This document shows, piece after piece, positions 15,691 to 26,499 of a DNA stretch of 64,000 nucleotides. Every line of letters starts with the position of its first letter. The first letter of the stretch is position 1. The position numbers were made by a program, and so were the translations under genes. Below the pieces are notes generated by a model. The model made no database searches and was not told the DNA's origin. It worked only from the letters and a program-made list of their open reading frames with translations. The stretch lies in the NCBI GenBank assembly GCA_905220665.1, contig CAJNAR010000041.1, positions 1 through 64,000 of the forward strand, read 5' to 3'. The DNA is from Albugo candida (Eukaryota; Oomycota; Peronosporomycetes; Albuginales; Albuginaceae).

Positions 15691-15960
15691 GGGATTCTTG
15701 ACGCTTACGTTTTGCTGTTTTCGACCGCACCGTGTGATACGTTTTGCTGTTTTCGACCACACCGTGTGATAGTTCTCCAAGGGGATTAGACATAAAAAGT
15801 ATTCGCATTTGCAAGATTGTATGATAGAATTGCTTGTCACCTACAATAGCCCTTTCTCACCCATCGTTTTTTTCTGGTTTCATATGCCAAACCAGCTTTT
15901 CTCACATTGAAATGAGACAAGTGTTTACCACCACCTTGACTCGATCTTGCGAATAGACAA
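15690..15960 (-). repeat. Inverted, diverged satellite half-unit at array edge
   Basis: Read on the minus strand, this segment matches the satellite in order: the part around atcgagtcaa.ctggtggt, then tctcatttcaatgtg, gggtgagaaagg, tattgtaggtgacaa, gcaattctatcata, and finally cacggtgtggtc plus aacagcaaaacgtaagcg. The last motif is present twice as a ~36 bp tandem duplication (15698-15771). The array therefore switches orientation at about 15690, next to the start of the large inverted-repeat arm. Identity to the units is clearly lower than between units of the main array. Confidence 0.85.
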
Positions 15961-16019
15961 ATTTTTCTGAAATATAATCATCTAGAATTGGTATTCTTGG
16001 TACTGTTCAGAGATCAAGG

Positions 16020-16723
16020 GGTAATGCCAAAAGTTTAGAATTCGATGGTCTCCGGAAAAAGCTACGCGACTGGCGGGACATTGAGAGGAGAGTATCGCTA
16101 AAGTGGATTCAGGGTAGACGGACTTTTGTCAGCAAGGATGATTTACGTATGAGTACTCAGCTTTACGTAAAAGAAAACAAAGGAATCTTCTCGATCAGCT
16201 GGGCAAAGCGTGAAAGTTGCCAGTTTACTTGCGGATGCCACGTTATCCCAAAATATAGACGGGCACCTTGGCACGAAGGGCACCTTACGGCAAGTGCTCT
16301 TTTTTGGGAAGCAAAAGAGACCGCCAGATGATACGAATGAATGTTGATGAACATACTATCAGTATCCCAAGATCATAATATGAAAGCATGGAAAGAAAGC
16401 TTCTGGAAAATAATGACGGTTCTTTGACAATCAGTAAACGCGGTCGATTCCAAGGACCTTGCAACGATATAAACGTAAAGATGTTGCTTGGAAGTGAGAC
16501 TGCGTTGGATTTTCAAGTAACCTTCTCAAATCATGAAGTCATCAAACTCAGCGCCAAAGATTATATCGTTAGCGAAGGCGACATGTGTACTATTCTCATG
16601 GAAAAGTCAGATGATGATGAGATTTGGGTACTGGGCTTGACAATCACAAGATACAAGTCCATTACTGTGAAGACTACGGGCAGCGATACTATGTATTACT
16701 TCGTCGAACGTCCACAACATTAA
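16020..16723 (+). pseudogene. Pepsin-like protein pseudogene, block A
   Basis: Homologous to the intact gene at 52793-53893 from about its residue 130 onward; the 5' half is missing, cut off where the satellite array begins. Readable parts are GKSYATG (near 16060), the STQLYVKENKG stretch (16150-16190) and the C-terminal lobe from 16388 with RFQGPCNDI, KLSAKDYI and WVLGL. Lesions include an early stop before GKSYATG, a frameshift around 16310, and an in-frame TAA in the segment equivalent to IPRSYYE (16376). The position of the second catalytic Asp reads NVDEH, as in block A'. It ends at 16723, about 20 codons earlier than the A' copy. Not expected to make a working protein. Confidence 0.85.
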
Positions 16724-16739
16724 AGGGATAGCTTCGATC

Positions 16740-17760
16740 TGATTCTTTAACTTGCGATGTCATCCGAATATTGAATAGATATACGGAATAAAATTAGTGG
16801 ACGGGTTAAGGATAAAATCAATACTTATTATCCTCAGCACCATTGCTTTCCACGATATTATGCCCAGATTGAAGGAGCTACACGTGACATATGCCCAATA
16901 TTTTGAGATTTTGGCAACCTGATAGCTGTTTCCTGCTTTCTTAGCCCTCCAATCTACGTTTCTCGAAACTATAGCATGGGAAAGTTTTCAAGTGGCCGGA
17001 AACACTTCAGTAGCGATATTGGGCAAACGCGAACTGAACGAATTGCTCGCCTCATAATATTTTGCTCGAACGCGGTTGTTGATATTTCGTTTCTGTGCTA
17101 TATCGTCACCCTCTCACAAGATATTGGTAATTGTGGACATGATTCTAGTCGCCAATACAAAACTGTTCGCATCCACGCAAACAAAGATCAATAGTACGTC
17201 GGAAATTTGTGTTTACTTCTCGCAAACGAAAGAACCCGCAGTATTGCAATAAGTACAAGCGGATTATTCTGAAAGCGGCACCTTACACTACCGCCAATAA
17301 GCCTCATACACAAACGACGCTTATTACAAGGTTGCGATTCGGTTGCCCTTACAATAAAGAGCACTCATCAATCTTTTCTTTCTCTGATTGGGCCTCATCT
17401 CCTTGCTTCTCTACATTGTATACGCGCTAACAATGGCATGAGAAATGTTGCTAAAGCGATTGACGTAGCGCGTTGACATCAGTCGACGTTTGTACTTCAC
17501 ATCGCCACTTGGCTTGAGCGTTTTAAGAGATCAGTTTTAATTCTGAAACGGCATTCGTCACCTTTTCCTGAATGTGGCTTCCCGGACAATAATGCCTTCT
17601 TTGGTCGTCTTGAGATAGATAAGAACGCGGATTCGACTTGTTCGAATAGTTGCGGCAAGTGCCTTTTAGATAGATGAACTTGCTGCGGAGCATCACAGGT
17701 GGTTCTGCCAGCCAATTTTGCTAAATCGCTTGAAAGTACTGTTTTTCAGCAAGAGCGTTT
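16740..17760 (-). pseudogene. Broken membrane-protein gene convergent with pepsin-like copy, block A
   Basis: This is the inverted counterpart of the open frame at 49858-50409 in block A'. Fragments survive at 17497-17715 (QVHLSKRHLPQLFEQVESAF), but the region around 17520-17600 carries indels and substitutions relative to the right arm that break the frame. The helix-coding part near 17260 is still recognisable as DNA. About 750 bp separates this remnant from the stop of the pepsin-like copy, and no gene is seen in between. The same tail-to-tail order is present in the other three blocks. Confidence 0.6.
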
Positions 17761-17959
17761 GATGCCAAAAGCAGATATTACAGCTCACAATCGATGCAAC
17801 TGGACACGCACGCTTTTTTTGGGATCAATGCGGAAGCATGCTCAATTACGGACGTATTTTCAGGAATTGTAAGCATTTGTCCCTCGGTATTTCACCCACA
17901 CGGATACAATGAAACCGTACGAATCAGACCAAGTCTTCTATAGACATATCTTTGCTCGT

Positions 17960-19490
17960 GTCTATCTCGCCTGCATTTCACTTTGCCCAGAGATTGCCCT
18001 AGTAGTGAAGCTCCTGATTACGATTGTTGTTGCTAAAATCGTTTCCCATTTGCTCATTCTTTGACCACATCGAGCCAGTCTCGAATTATGCATCCTAGCA
18101 ATTAAGACCGAAGAGGATGAAGTATCAAGCTGAACAGATGTCAACATTCACTGTGCTTCAAAGGATGGAAATGAACTGAACAGTTACCCGAGAAGGTTTA
18201 AATTGAAATCAAAAAGTGTGACGATGACAAACGTTCTACGCGGTGCATCCGAAGTTTGATTGTTTGGAAAGTACTTATCCATCTGCCATTCTTCAAGCTT
18301 TTGTAAAAGTTGTTGTCGCTGAAAGACTTCATCACAAGCAGTGATAGCGCTCAGTGTCTTTCATTTTTGTTCCTGATTCATGTCTGTACAAGAAGTACTC
18401 GTCATCTGGTCGATTCGATACTTTGCTGTGTCAGAACAAATTCCTCATTTATCGGGGACTCGAGTGCCTCTGCGATATTTCATGTACAGTTCATGATGAG
18501 ACGGTTCTTCGAATATGCACCCTATCAGGTCAATGGACTGTATAGGATGTATTGATTCCACGTCCGGCTGCATACTCAAGCCCAAAACCTTGTAATCAGT
18601 AACCATGTCATCTATCGCACTGGGTGACATCACCAAAGCTTTTTTTTAATTTTTTCGACCATAGAGCTCATCGACAAGTGTTTTGACTGCGACGTCTGAA
18701 CTTTCCTCACTTGAGCAATGCTTCACGTCCAATATGAAGAAAACATAATGTGCCAATGTACTGAATGAATGGCCACATCTTGCAGTCTGTAGATAACTTG
18801 AGGCTCGCCCGATGCGAATATTTACTGGTTGTGAGCCGTTCACCTCCCAATTAACGCCTTCCTGCAATACGTTTGCAAAAGCATTTTAATGGTAAAGAGA
18901 GTAAATGCTTCCGCCTATTAATACTCTCAGAGCCACCTAGCGGGCTTTATAAAATGTAATTTGGCTCTTGTTTTTCAAGTATCCAAACCAAATGCACTCC
19001 CTAATATTCCGCACAGCTTTTTGACGTTGTCGAGGTAGGAATCGAAAAAGTAGAAACAACTGTACCGTAAGGTATCAGCAAAGACTTTGGAAAAAGCTCC
19101 TTCAGGTCGACGTGATCTAATTCAACTCAGATTCTAATTTCCAGGCTTATGGTTCTTCAACACGCAGGAGCGTTTGCTGGACGTCGAAATATTTATGACT
19201 GGGGTACGGTCTTTTGGTTTCTGCTACTTCTGCATTTGATTGAGAATCAACTTGAAGTAGAAATATATAGCTGGAGGTAAGGTTTGGAGACATCCTTGCA
19301 TTTGCAAAGTAATCGAGCAATTTTGCGCGCTTGATCTCTAAATGCATACTGTCTTTTGATCTCCGCTAAAAGTTTTATGATCAATTGCATATTGTGAGTA
19401 AGCCGCAAGTATCCCCTCATGATGAAATGGAACACCCTTAGGGCTAAGAATCGTTCCATTAGAGCTTTCTTTCGGACCGACGATTTCATC
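17960..19490 (-). CDS. Unrecognised multi-exon gene, left arm (exons only partly resolved)
   Basis: Several coding-looking minus-strand stretches lie close together and read in plausible order. Examples are KKALMERFLALRVFHF (start near 19489), VDLKELFPKSLLIPYGT (near 19100), NWEVNGSQPVNIRIG (near 18850, preceded by a 3' splice-like attgcag), AIDDMVTDYKVLGLSM (near 18610), EALESPINEEFVLTQQS (near 18460) and QQLLQKLEEWQMDKY (near 18310). Introns of about 40-60 nt would be needed to join them and I could not fix all junctions, so the number of genes is uncertain. The same stretches occur in the right arm at 48114-49641. No family recognised. Confidence 0.4.
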
Positions 19491-19529
19491 GAATTTCAAA
19501 TCGTACGCTGAAGAACGACCTTGTTGAAC

Positions 19530-20203
19530 GCTTCAACCGATCTCAGCCAGCGACTCAAATCGAGTGCTTATAAGCCTAGCCATCTACTATATCAGCTGGT
19601 CATGTGAATGCTCGAGTTTGTCAGAAGCCACCGACCATACTCATCTGCAAATGACGGGAGCGCTTGCAGAGATGAGAATCCACAAGTCCATGCCCCAATA
19701 TTGAACCCGATTGAGTAATCCGTCTCGTTTAGAACCAAAGGTGCTGCTTCGGAAGCAAGCGAAGGGATTTAAGGGTCCTTCATGTGGCTTCCTTTCGTAT
19801 GATTTCGTGATGATCGCTATCATCGTCGGTAGTATCGATCTTGGCGCTTTTCTAATGCGAAACTCACATATACTGGTGGATTATCTACGTGCAAAGACAA
19901 GAATCGCGTACACATAGCAGATCATACACGTGGCTGAGTGCTGTTCAGGGAAAGAGACCTTACACGACAGATGATCCAGAATGATCGATATTCGTATTGA
20001 CTCAACATAGTTCACATAATTTTACTGTCGTAAACGCTATTTCAGATAGCAAGAGGCGAATGCTATCGCTCCCAAAATTTCGGGAAGCATTCAAAGCGTT
20101 CATTTAGCCATACGTCGCTGCATCTGTTCTTTATGACTCACATTTTTCGGGAAAGGATGCTCTCTTCCCACCGACTGTTGTCAAGTCGCTGGACAACGAC
20201 TAA
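19530..20203 (+). CDS. Possible single-helix membrane protein gene, left arm (partial model)
   Basis: Coding-looking pieces are TDLSQRLKSSAYKPS (near 19535), SCGFLSYDFVMIAIIVGS (near 19790, a hydrophobic helix) and, after a 3' splice-like cgttcatttag, PYVAASVLYDSHFSGKDAL ending at TAA 20201-20203. All three have recognisable counterparts on the minus strand of block B' (62.70, 62.55 and 61.95 kb: TDLSQLFESIACKTS, SSFAIVIIALIIVV, PYIAALLPYDPRSE). Conservation of a TM-like helix and the PYxAA motif across diverged copies supports coding, but both copies contain stops that I could not fully explain with introns. Its 3' end overlaps the end of the convergent 20181-21241 gene by about 23 bp. Confidence 0.4.
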
Positions 20204-21241
20204 ATCTTTCCAACAGTGATAAATGTACTTCGCGGACATTTTCGGCAAGGCTAGGAAGTGTTCTCGAATATATTTCATGAATAAAATACTTGTCTGCATC
20301 GAGTTTCTTCCTTATTATAAATGGACGGAACAGTAGTAGGCACGCGTAGAGAAGACTGGCGCATTCGACGCAAGCCAAAATCCCTCAGTTAATGGACCAG
20401 TCATGATTGAATTTAAGAGGCTCCTGAAAATACCTTGGATTACATTCTTGCTACACTTTTGAAGAATCTCCAGTGTCGTGTTCTCGTCTCCATGAAGTAT
20501 TAAGTGGCATTCAGTTTTCTGATCGATTTTGGATTGGGCCAGCGATCACATCGTCCGAAATTGGGATTTACTATTGATAGCCTCCAATTAGCGCTCATAA
20601 AATCCTTCAAGGAAGTCTTTTCTACCAGGAATACTTGCAGGTATCTTAGACATCTTGGGTGTGCCGGCTCAAACAGTACTAAGGAAATATGTACACGTAT
20701 ACAGTTATCAGACGAGACACACGCGAGGAGATTGCTTCTTAATGACGTCCACAGTCACAGTTTTTGATAAAAGATGAAATACCTGCACGTTACATGGCAG
20801 TCGTTTTTAGACGATGCATACTGTAAAAGGGTATTAAGTTAAGCGATTTTGTGTCGCTGTGTACTTGAACTTGAGCTCGGTTGATGTTGCGGGAGATTAC
20901 CGTGTACACGTAGATCGCGAAAGGAGTCTCAGGATCACTAAAAATGATGGCATCGTTGTGCCTTTGTCTGTAATATTCTGACTCTAAACACAAGCTCTGA
21001 TTCTAATGCATCCGATCCCATTTCGCAATGGCGAACTGCTTGACAATACATCGCCTTGACACTTTCGATAATGATGTAATCAACCCAATGAAGAGAGCCA
21101 GTCATTCTCCAGACCTATTAGAATGTCGCAAGTAGCGTGCAATTGCATTCGTAAGCTAACAACTACAATGGTCGACACAACGCTGTCTACGACCAGGCAG
21201 CACATACATGTACATTTGATCCAAATAGATCTTCTGGACAT
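20181..21241 (-). CDS. Two-helix membrane protein, six exons, left-arm copy
   Basis: Spliced model on the complement: 21241-21085, 21038-20990, 20937-20794, 20737-20572, 20518-20434 and 20383-20181. It joins in phase to 267 codons plus TGA, and all five introns are GT-AG, 46-56 nt long. The protein has a basic N-terminus (MSRRSIWIK), a first hydrophobic segment at ~10-30, a soluble stretch of ~170 residues with several Cys, and a second hydrophobic segment at ~203-224 (ECASLLYACLLLF) followed by basic residues. The topology suggests an ER or other endomembrane protein with a lumenal domain. No family recognised. The start codon lies 79 bp from that of the divergent RCC1-repeat gene, so the two may share a bidirectional promoter. 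Confidence 0.75.
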
Positions 21242-21320
21242 CAATACTCGTAAGGGCGTGTGGACCACATTGTTCCTGCAATTGAATGTGCCGGATGATT
21301 GGCTAAATTCTTAGTGTACG
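21242..21320. promoter_or_regulatory. Putative bidirectional promoter (left arm)
   Basis: Only 79 bp separate the two divergent start codons (21241 on minus, 21321 on plus). Any core promoter and both 5' UTRs must lie here or inside the neighbouring first exons. No TATA box or other motif is evident. The same interval is duplicated at 46283-46361. Confidence 0.5.
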
Positions 21321-22879
21321 ATGCAAAGCGTAAATGTTTATGTATGGGGCTCTAACAGCAGCGGGCAGCTTGGAATTGGAACGATGGATGATCAATTATT
21401 GCCGCAAATGCTCGAACTCGACTCCAAGGCAAGTATCCTGCTATCTGGCATTACTGGATGAATCTCATATCACACAAATGCATTAGTGTCTCCTTGCTCA
21501 CTCTGTTCAAACCAGTGGATGTCATACAACAGGTCTGCTACCACACATAGGCCTATCTCGATCTTTTTATAGTATCATATGTCATCCAAGCAATCAACAT
21601 GGATGGTGACCTTTTCTGTTGGGGGTCGAACGATCATTATCAGCTCGGGATTGGTACAATGGTACAATCACCAGGCATTGATCGAGGGCAAACGATGAGC
21701 ATCCTTGTGCCTTCTGTCAATCCGAAAGTACGCAATGTTGTTGCGGTAGCTTGTGGGTGGCAACATACGATTGCTATTGCTGACCCGATAAATCTGACTG
21801 ATAATCTTACAACACATCATGAGAGCAAGGCATTTTGCTGGGGAGATAACAAATTTGGTCAACTTGGCATACTATCTGACAGTGCAATTGTACACTGTCC
21901 AACTCAAATCAACCTATCCTCGCTCACTCAGCCGTACAGAGTACGGAGTGTCTCATGTGGATGGAAGCATTCATTGCTTGCAACGGCAACAGGAGAGGTA
22001 TGAAATACGGTTCTTATTGGAAATGGGGATGTGGAAGAAGTGTCTTTATGCAGGCTTTCGCTTGGGGAAGTGGCCGACATGGGGAGTTGGGTCTCGGTAT
22101 ATCAACTTTGAATGTGTTCCATCCCACACAAATTGAGACAAAACACAAGTACCGACAAGTTCATTGTGGCTGGCATCATTCTCTGTTTGTTTCAGTCGAT
22201 GGGAAAGTTATGCGTACTACTCAGATAAACCGAAGGAAATAGTTTAAACTGCCTATCTAGGTGAGCTCGTGTGGATCAAACAAGCATGGTCAACTAGGCA
22301 CAAAAGCCAACTCAAGTGCGTTTTATTCACCACAATCAGTAACAACGACGGAAGCGAATGGAGTGAAAGAATTGTTAACTATCAAACAAATCAGCGTTGG
22401 GTGGCACCATTGCGTCTGTATAACATTGGAAAATGAAGTCTTGTCTTGGGGAAAAGGGAGTCACGGTCAGCTGGGTAATTTGCGCTATGATTTGCGCCAC
22501 ACATACGTGATACAATTTTCATCACTCTCTCAGGCATTGGACTCGATGATAATGTCTCTACACCGACAAGCGTGTTGCTTGATTCGGTTGAGCATACAAC
22601 GATATCAGGAGTTGCTTGTGGTAGTGAGCACACATTACTGCTTACCTGTGAAGGAAACGTGTATTCCTGTGGATGGGGAGAACACGGCAATTTAGGTCAG
22701 CTTTGACTTTGCGTAGTTCAAGAATCCCTACTTATTGGAATTATACTATTATAGGTCATGGCACCACCACAAACACAAATGTTCCTTTCAAGATTCGATA
22801 TTTTCAAGATCAAAGTTTGACGGTCAAAAGCATTCGTGCGGGTGGAGCAGTGTCTATCGCTATTGCGAGGCCACATTGA
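21321..22879 (+). CDS. RCC1-repeat propeller protein (SERGEF/DelGEF-like), seven exons, left-arm copy
   Basis: Exons 21321-21428, 21487-21532, 21591-21997, 22054-22206, 22261-22474, 22534-22695 and 22755-22879 join in phase to 404 residues. Introns are 54-59 nt; the first is GC-AG (AAG|GCAAGT), the rest GT-AG. Seven RCC1 blade signatures are visible: VYVWGSNSSGQLG, LFCWGSNDHYQLG, AFCWGDNKFGQLG, AFAWGSGRHGELG, VSSCGSNKHGQLG, VLSWGKGSHGQLG and YSCGWGEHGNLG, interleaved with CGW-HS/HT motifs. Seven blades in ~400 residues with no other domain suits a stand-alone RCC1 propeller. The C-terminal CGWGEHG signature recalls SERGEF, but the exact subfamily is inference. Members act as scaffolds or exchange factors for small GTPases; the partner here is unknown. 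No stops or frameshifts remain after splicing. Confidence 0.9.
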
Positions 22880-24620
22880 TAGATCCAGACAAGGTGTATC
22901 GAGCAGTCGACTATACGTCTATAGTCATGGAACGACTTCGCCGCTATAAATTGATTTAGAGTACAGAGAAGATTCGACATTTCCTCACTTTGGTTTAGTG
23001 TATGAGTGATAGTTTGACTGAAAGCAACCATGTTATGGAGGGCGTCGCAACGCTGAAACATGACTTGGACGGGCGTACAACGTGGCTAGCTCTACTAGCC
23101 TCACAATAATCGAAATATTGAGAGTATCGTCTTTCACATCAAATTAAGTTTCACAAACAGATCACAGGCCGATCCACAGCAGTCCATTTCTTTATACACG
23201 AATAGTGATTGTGACTCACAGCTGACAACATAATGGAAGTAAATCTTCGTGTATTATGTGTACAAATCTATAGTGAATTATATTTCTCTGACCACTCATC
23301 TCACGAGCAAGTGAATTCCGTAGCGACGATGCGTATCATCATTTAGATAAAGCAACAGCAGCGCATCCCTTTAGTCGTCTGAAAAAAGCGTCAGACAAAG
23401 TGTCTTCGCTTTAGTCTCTCTACTGCGTGGTGCACTCGCTATGTGTAATGCTTGGAAGCAGTTGGGCAATCTCCTCGATCAGCTATTTATGTACAGCTTG
23501 TACGGAATGCTGACTGGCTCCGCTGAGATTCCGTTGTACTGTACGTCTCTGTTGGAAGACACGAACGGAGCGGCCAAATGCCGAGTTGAAACTTGTATGT
23601 TATAGCCTGATCTCGGCAAGGAAAGAGATACTGTGACGAAGACGTATCTAAATAAGCGTAATTCTCTATTTTCAGATCAATAAGTGGAGGCATTTCGTGG
23701 TTTTCTTCGTCATGGAGGAATTTGGATTGTGTGCATCCACTTCTATAGTGTAAGCATTGTGCTCATTCCTAATAGGCTTTTCAACCAACGCTTTTCGACA
23801 GAATTTCAGGATGCGAACAATCGTAGACTTTTGTTCGTTTTAGTCGTGCACGAAGGATCATGAACGCGTTGCTCACCTCACCGAATAAACATGTTCCCAC
23901 GCTCCGATGACATATAAAACTCAAACATTGCGCAGTAGCTGTCTAATGACGAACGAATGACTGAATATTATTTATTGTTGCTCTGTCGTTCCGAACGTTA
24001 CCTTATATCTGCTTCTGCTTCGCAATCCTTACCAAATGGCTGAGCTCGATTGAGGTGGCACAAGTAGGGTGTAAGAGATTACCCTAGAAGATTTGCCTAG
24101 TAAAGCTGTAAATGAGAGAAAGTAGGAAGGCCGGCTACTCTCGCTGCTATCACCTACACATTTATCATTTCCGTATGCAACACTGAAAGTATTCTTGTGT
24201 TGGAAGAGCATCCCTCACTGATTTTCTTTGTATCCTTAAATGCAGTGGATGTGATTTCAATACATGATACCTTAGATTCTCGCTTCCGAAAGACGTTCCA
24301 ACCGTACTTCCCCGCCGGCTTGCTGTGCTTCTGTGTAGATAGCCTGCTGTCCGACTTATGTCGTCATAAGTGAGTGATTCCGATCCCAATTTCGGTCAGC
24401 ACAACTGAGAAATAAAGTTTGATCGCGAGAGACGTACTCGTAATGGGAAACTTACAGCTCTATCACAACCATTTTTTCAGCAGAATTGTACAATCTAAAA
24501 ACGTTTACTGTTATGAAATGATGTATCCTCTCATCAATTTGATATCGCGTTCAGCAGATTTGAGAATTGCAGTATGAAGACACACTGACGCATTCGGAAT
24601 CATTGTGAAATATACAAACT
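22880..24620. other. Arm segment without a resolvable gene (left; mirror 42983-44723)
   Basis: Short minus-strand frames with ATG starts occur at 23061-22810 (MFQRCDALHNMVAF..., antisense to the last RCC1 exon) and 23693-23487 (MPPLIDLKIENYAYLD). Either could be a first exon, but no splice partner was found. Nothing else is supported here. Confidence 0.4.
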
Positions 24621-24623
24621 CCA

Positions 24624-25831
24624 ATGCCTCGAGACGGAAAAGAAAGTGAACGAACGTGGTATTATCTTATCCAGCGGCCAAAGCTTCCATCCCAACATCT
24701 CCAATGTTGGGATGATCTACGCCTCGACGATCCCTTCAGGCGGCTTCTGACAAAAATGCATCAGTTTTTAGGTCTCAAAGAATCGCTCCAGTTGGCAAAG
24801 TCGGATGGCTGTTGTAGAAGGTCAAACTAATCAAAATGTTTTTTATTGGACGTCATTATCATATCTACTGACCATTGAAGTTCATTCGCGATAACTCGAA
24901 ATTATCTATTCTGACTGACGATATCGACGCAAATCCCAAGAAGCAAGGTATTTCACAATTGCCTCCAGGTCAGCCATATGAGACGCATAACATGAAGATC
25001 ACGGAGCTTGTGGGTAGGATGTTCCGTGGTATGATTGGGCATACCACGCATCAACGGAGCTAGGACAGTTACAGCCGTCCACCGCATTTATGTCAGTGCT
25101 AGGCTACGTCAACGGCATTGAAAATGTCATCTAAACAACATAGCTGTTAGTACAGGACTTGATAGGAGCTTCATATTGACTTCGATTGTCTTTTGATCGT
25201 GAAAGATTCTTCAGCTGGCAGAAACCGTTCTATTCCATGTTTCATGGAAGTGAAGGATGTCTCTGTCTTGATAGGGATCTAAAGAGCCTTCTGATGTGTG
25301 ATTTAAACTACATAAGCGTAGTATGCGAGGTAGACTTCCGGGGAAGCATTGTAATGCGCATGGAAAAATTGTGTATGATGCGACGGAATAGACAAACGAA
25401 GAACGGAGTCAAATGAAGTTTATTCGAAAAAAATTATCTCAGTTGACGGAGCACGATGACCCCTCCGTACTCGAGATGGTCCCTGAACTTGGCGTTTTGA
25501 GATAACTTCACTCAATCAATTCCTCAGCCATTTCGGCAATCATTTACATAACGCTGTGAAGTCTCATGAAAGCAATGTCGCGGAGTATCCAAAGTTGTAT
25601 CGTGATACCAATGGCTGTGAACTTGCACACAGATATGTCTTTTATGGCGGAACACGATGCGATAAGCTGCGTTATAGGCTAGATCCCACAAGCGAGTTTC
25701 TTGAATTCAGCAACAGAGTGACGAAGAATTTGGAATCCAACATATTGAGAAATTCTCACGAGATATGGATCGATGTGTTCGTCTCGCAAGTCGATGGGGG
25801 GGATCACACAGTATCGTACTCTGCACAGTGA
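24624..25831 (+). CDS. Unrecognised coding-like region with several open stretches, left arm
   Basis: Plus-strand open stretches follow one another: from ATG 24624 (MPRDGKESERTWYYLIQR...), 24875-25063 (ending GMIGHTTHQRS), from an ATG near 25412 (MKFIRKKLSQLTEHDDPS) and 25500-25831 (EYPKLYRDTNGCELAHRYVF). Composition looks protein-like, but I could not join them with confident splice sites, so this may be several exons, several genes or decayed sequence. It is duplicated at 41772-42979 on minus; the only amino-acid differences noticed between the recorded A and A' frames are in the 25186-25416 frame (SEGCL/SKGCL and DLNYI/DLKYI). No family recognised. Confidence 0.35.
24688..24714. repeat. 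Perfect 11-bp-stem hairpin
   Basis: catcccaacat and atgttgggatg flank a five-base loop. It lies inside the open stretch starting at 24624. Mirrored at 42889-42915. Confidence 0.85.
25025..25048. repeat. Perfect 9-bp-stem hairpin
   Basis: cgtggtatg and cataccacg flank a six-base loop, near the end of an open stretch. Mirrored in the right arm (42555-42578). Confidence 0.8.
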
Positions 25832-26115
25832 AAGGCGATCGAACGAATCAAAAATTTGAAGGTGCAGAACAGCGTCTTATGTGTGTAAGTGTCATCTTTC
25901 CCTCGCGCTTGTGTGCTCACAATCGTTCCATACGGTCGGAAGTCTGTTTCAAGTTCACTCCGCACAGTGTAAAGTCTTTCGTGTACATTTCTAGCTGCAA
26001 TCAAGCTGTTTAAGCTTTCCACATGGTCCTTAGTGGATCAAAAATAAACCTGGACATCTGAATGGATTATCAAAAGACAGGACATTTATCGAACGCAGGC
26101 TTTGGAATATCGATC

Positions 26116-26490
26116 CTATGCACAGAATAATCTGCAAGAGTCTTGTCTCCACGCAATCATAAGCCATTCGTGAATCGAGGTCGAGGGGCTTCGAAGTCGA
26201 CAAGCCTTACAAAAGCCAATACGTGACGAGTAAAGGTGGCTGAGATGTGTCAATACGGCGATTTTCCCAGAGAGGAAAAATGGAAGGAATATAGTCCCTG
26301 TGTGGTGAGCCGTGGTGCCGTGAAGGATTGATCCCATATAGTCGTTCCGGTGATCTAGTATGCACAGGATCAGAAAAAACACGCTTGTGTTCAATGCAGG
26401 ATGCACCTTATCCGAATTCAAGTAGCGAGAATCGGAGGGCAATTGGCCACGACAAATTAGACAGTTGACGTCATAAACTTCTGTGTACAT
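26116..26490 (-). CDS. Hypothetical 124-residue ORF, left arm
   Basis: ATG-started frame with a CLICRGQL motif near the N-terminus and two hydrophobic stretches (VFFLILCIL, IFLPFFLSGKIAVL). Further minus-strand open frames upstream (26864-26679) could be additional exons. It is identical in the right arm. No family recognised, and it may be a chance frame. Confidence 0.3.
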   Translation of the reverse strand: MYTEVYDVNCLICRGQLPSDSRYLNSDKVHPALNTSVFFLILCILDHRNDYMGSILHGTTAHHTGTIFLPFFLSGKIAVLTHLSHLYSSRIGFCKACRLRSPSTSIHEWLMIAWRQDSCRLFCA

Positions 26491-26499
26491 GCAACCAGT

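Noticed and set aside
21668..22690. Overlapping ORFs on both strands inside the RCC1-repeat gene (e.g. 22690-22391 minus, 21819-22136 plus)
   Set aside because: They are shadows or intron read-through frames of the spliced RCC1 model.
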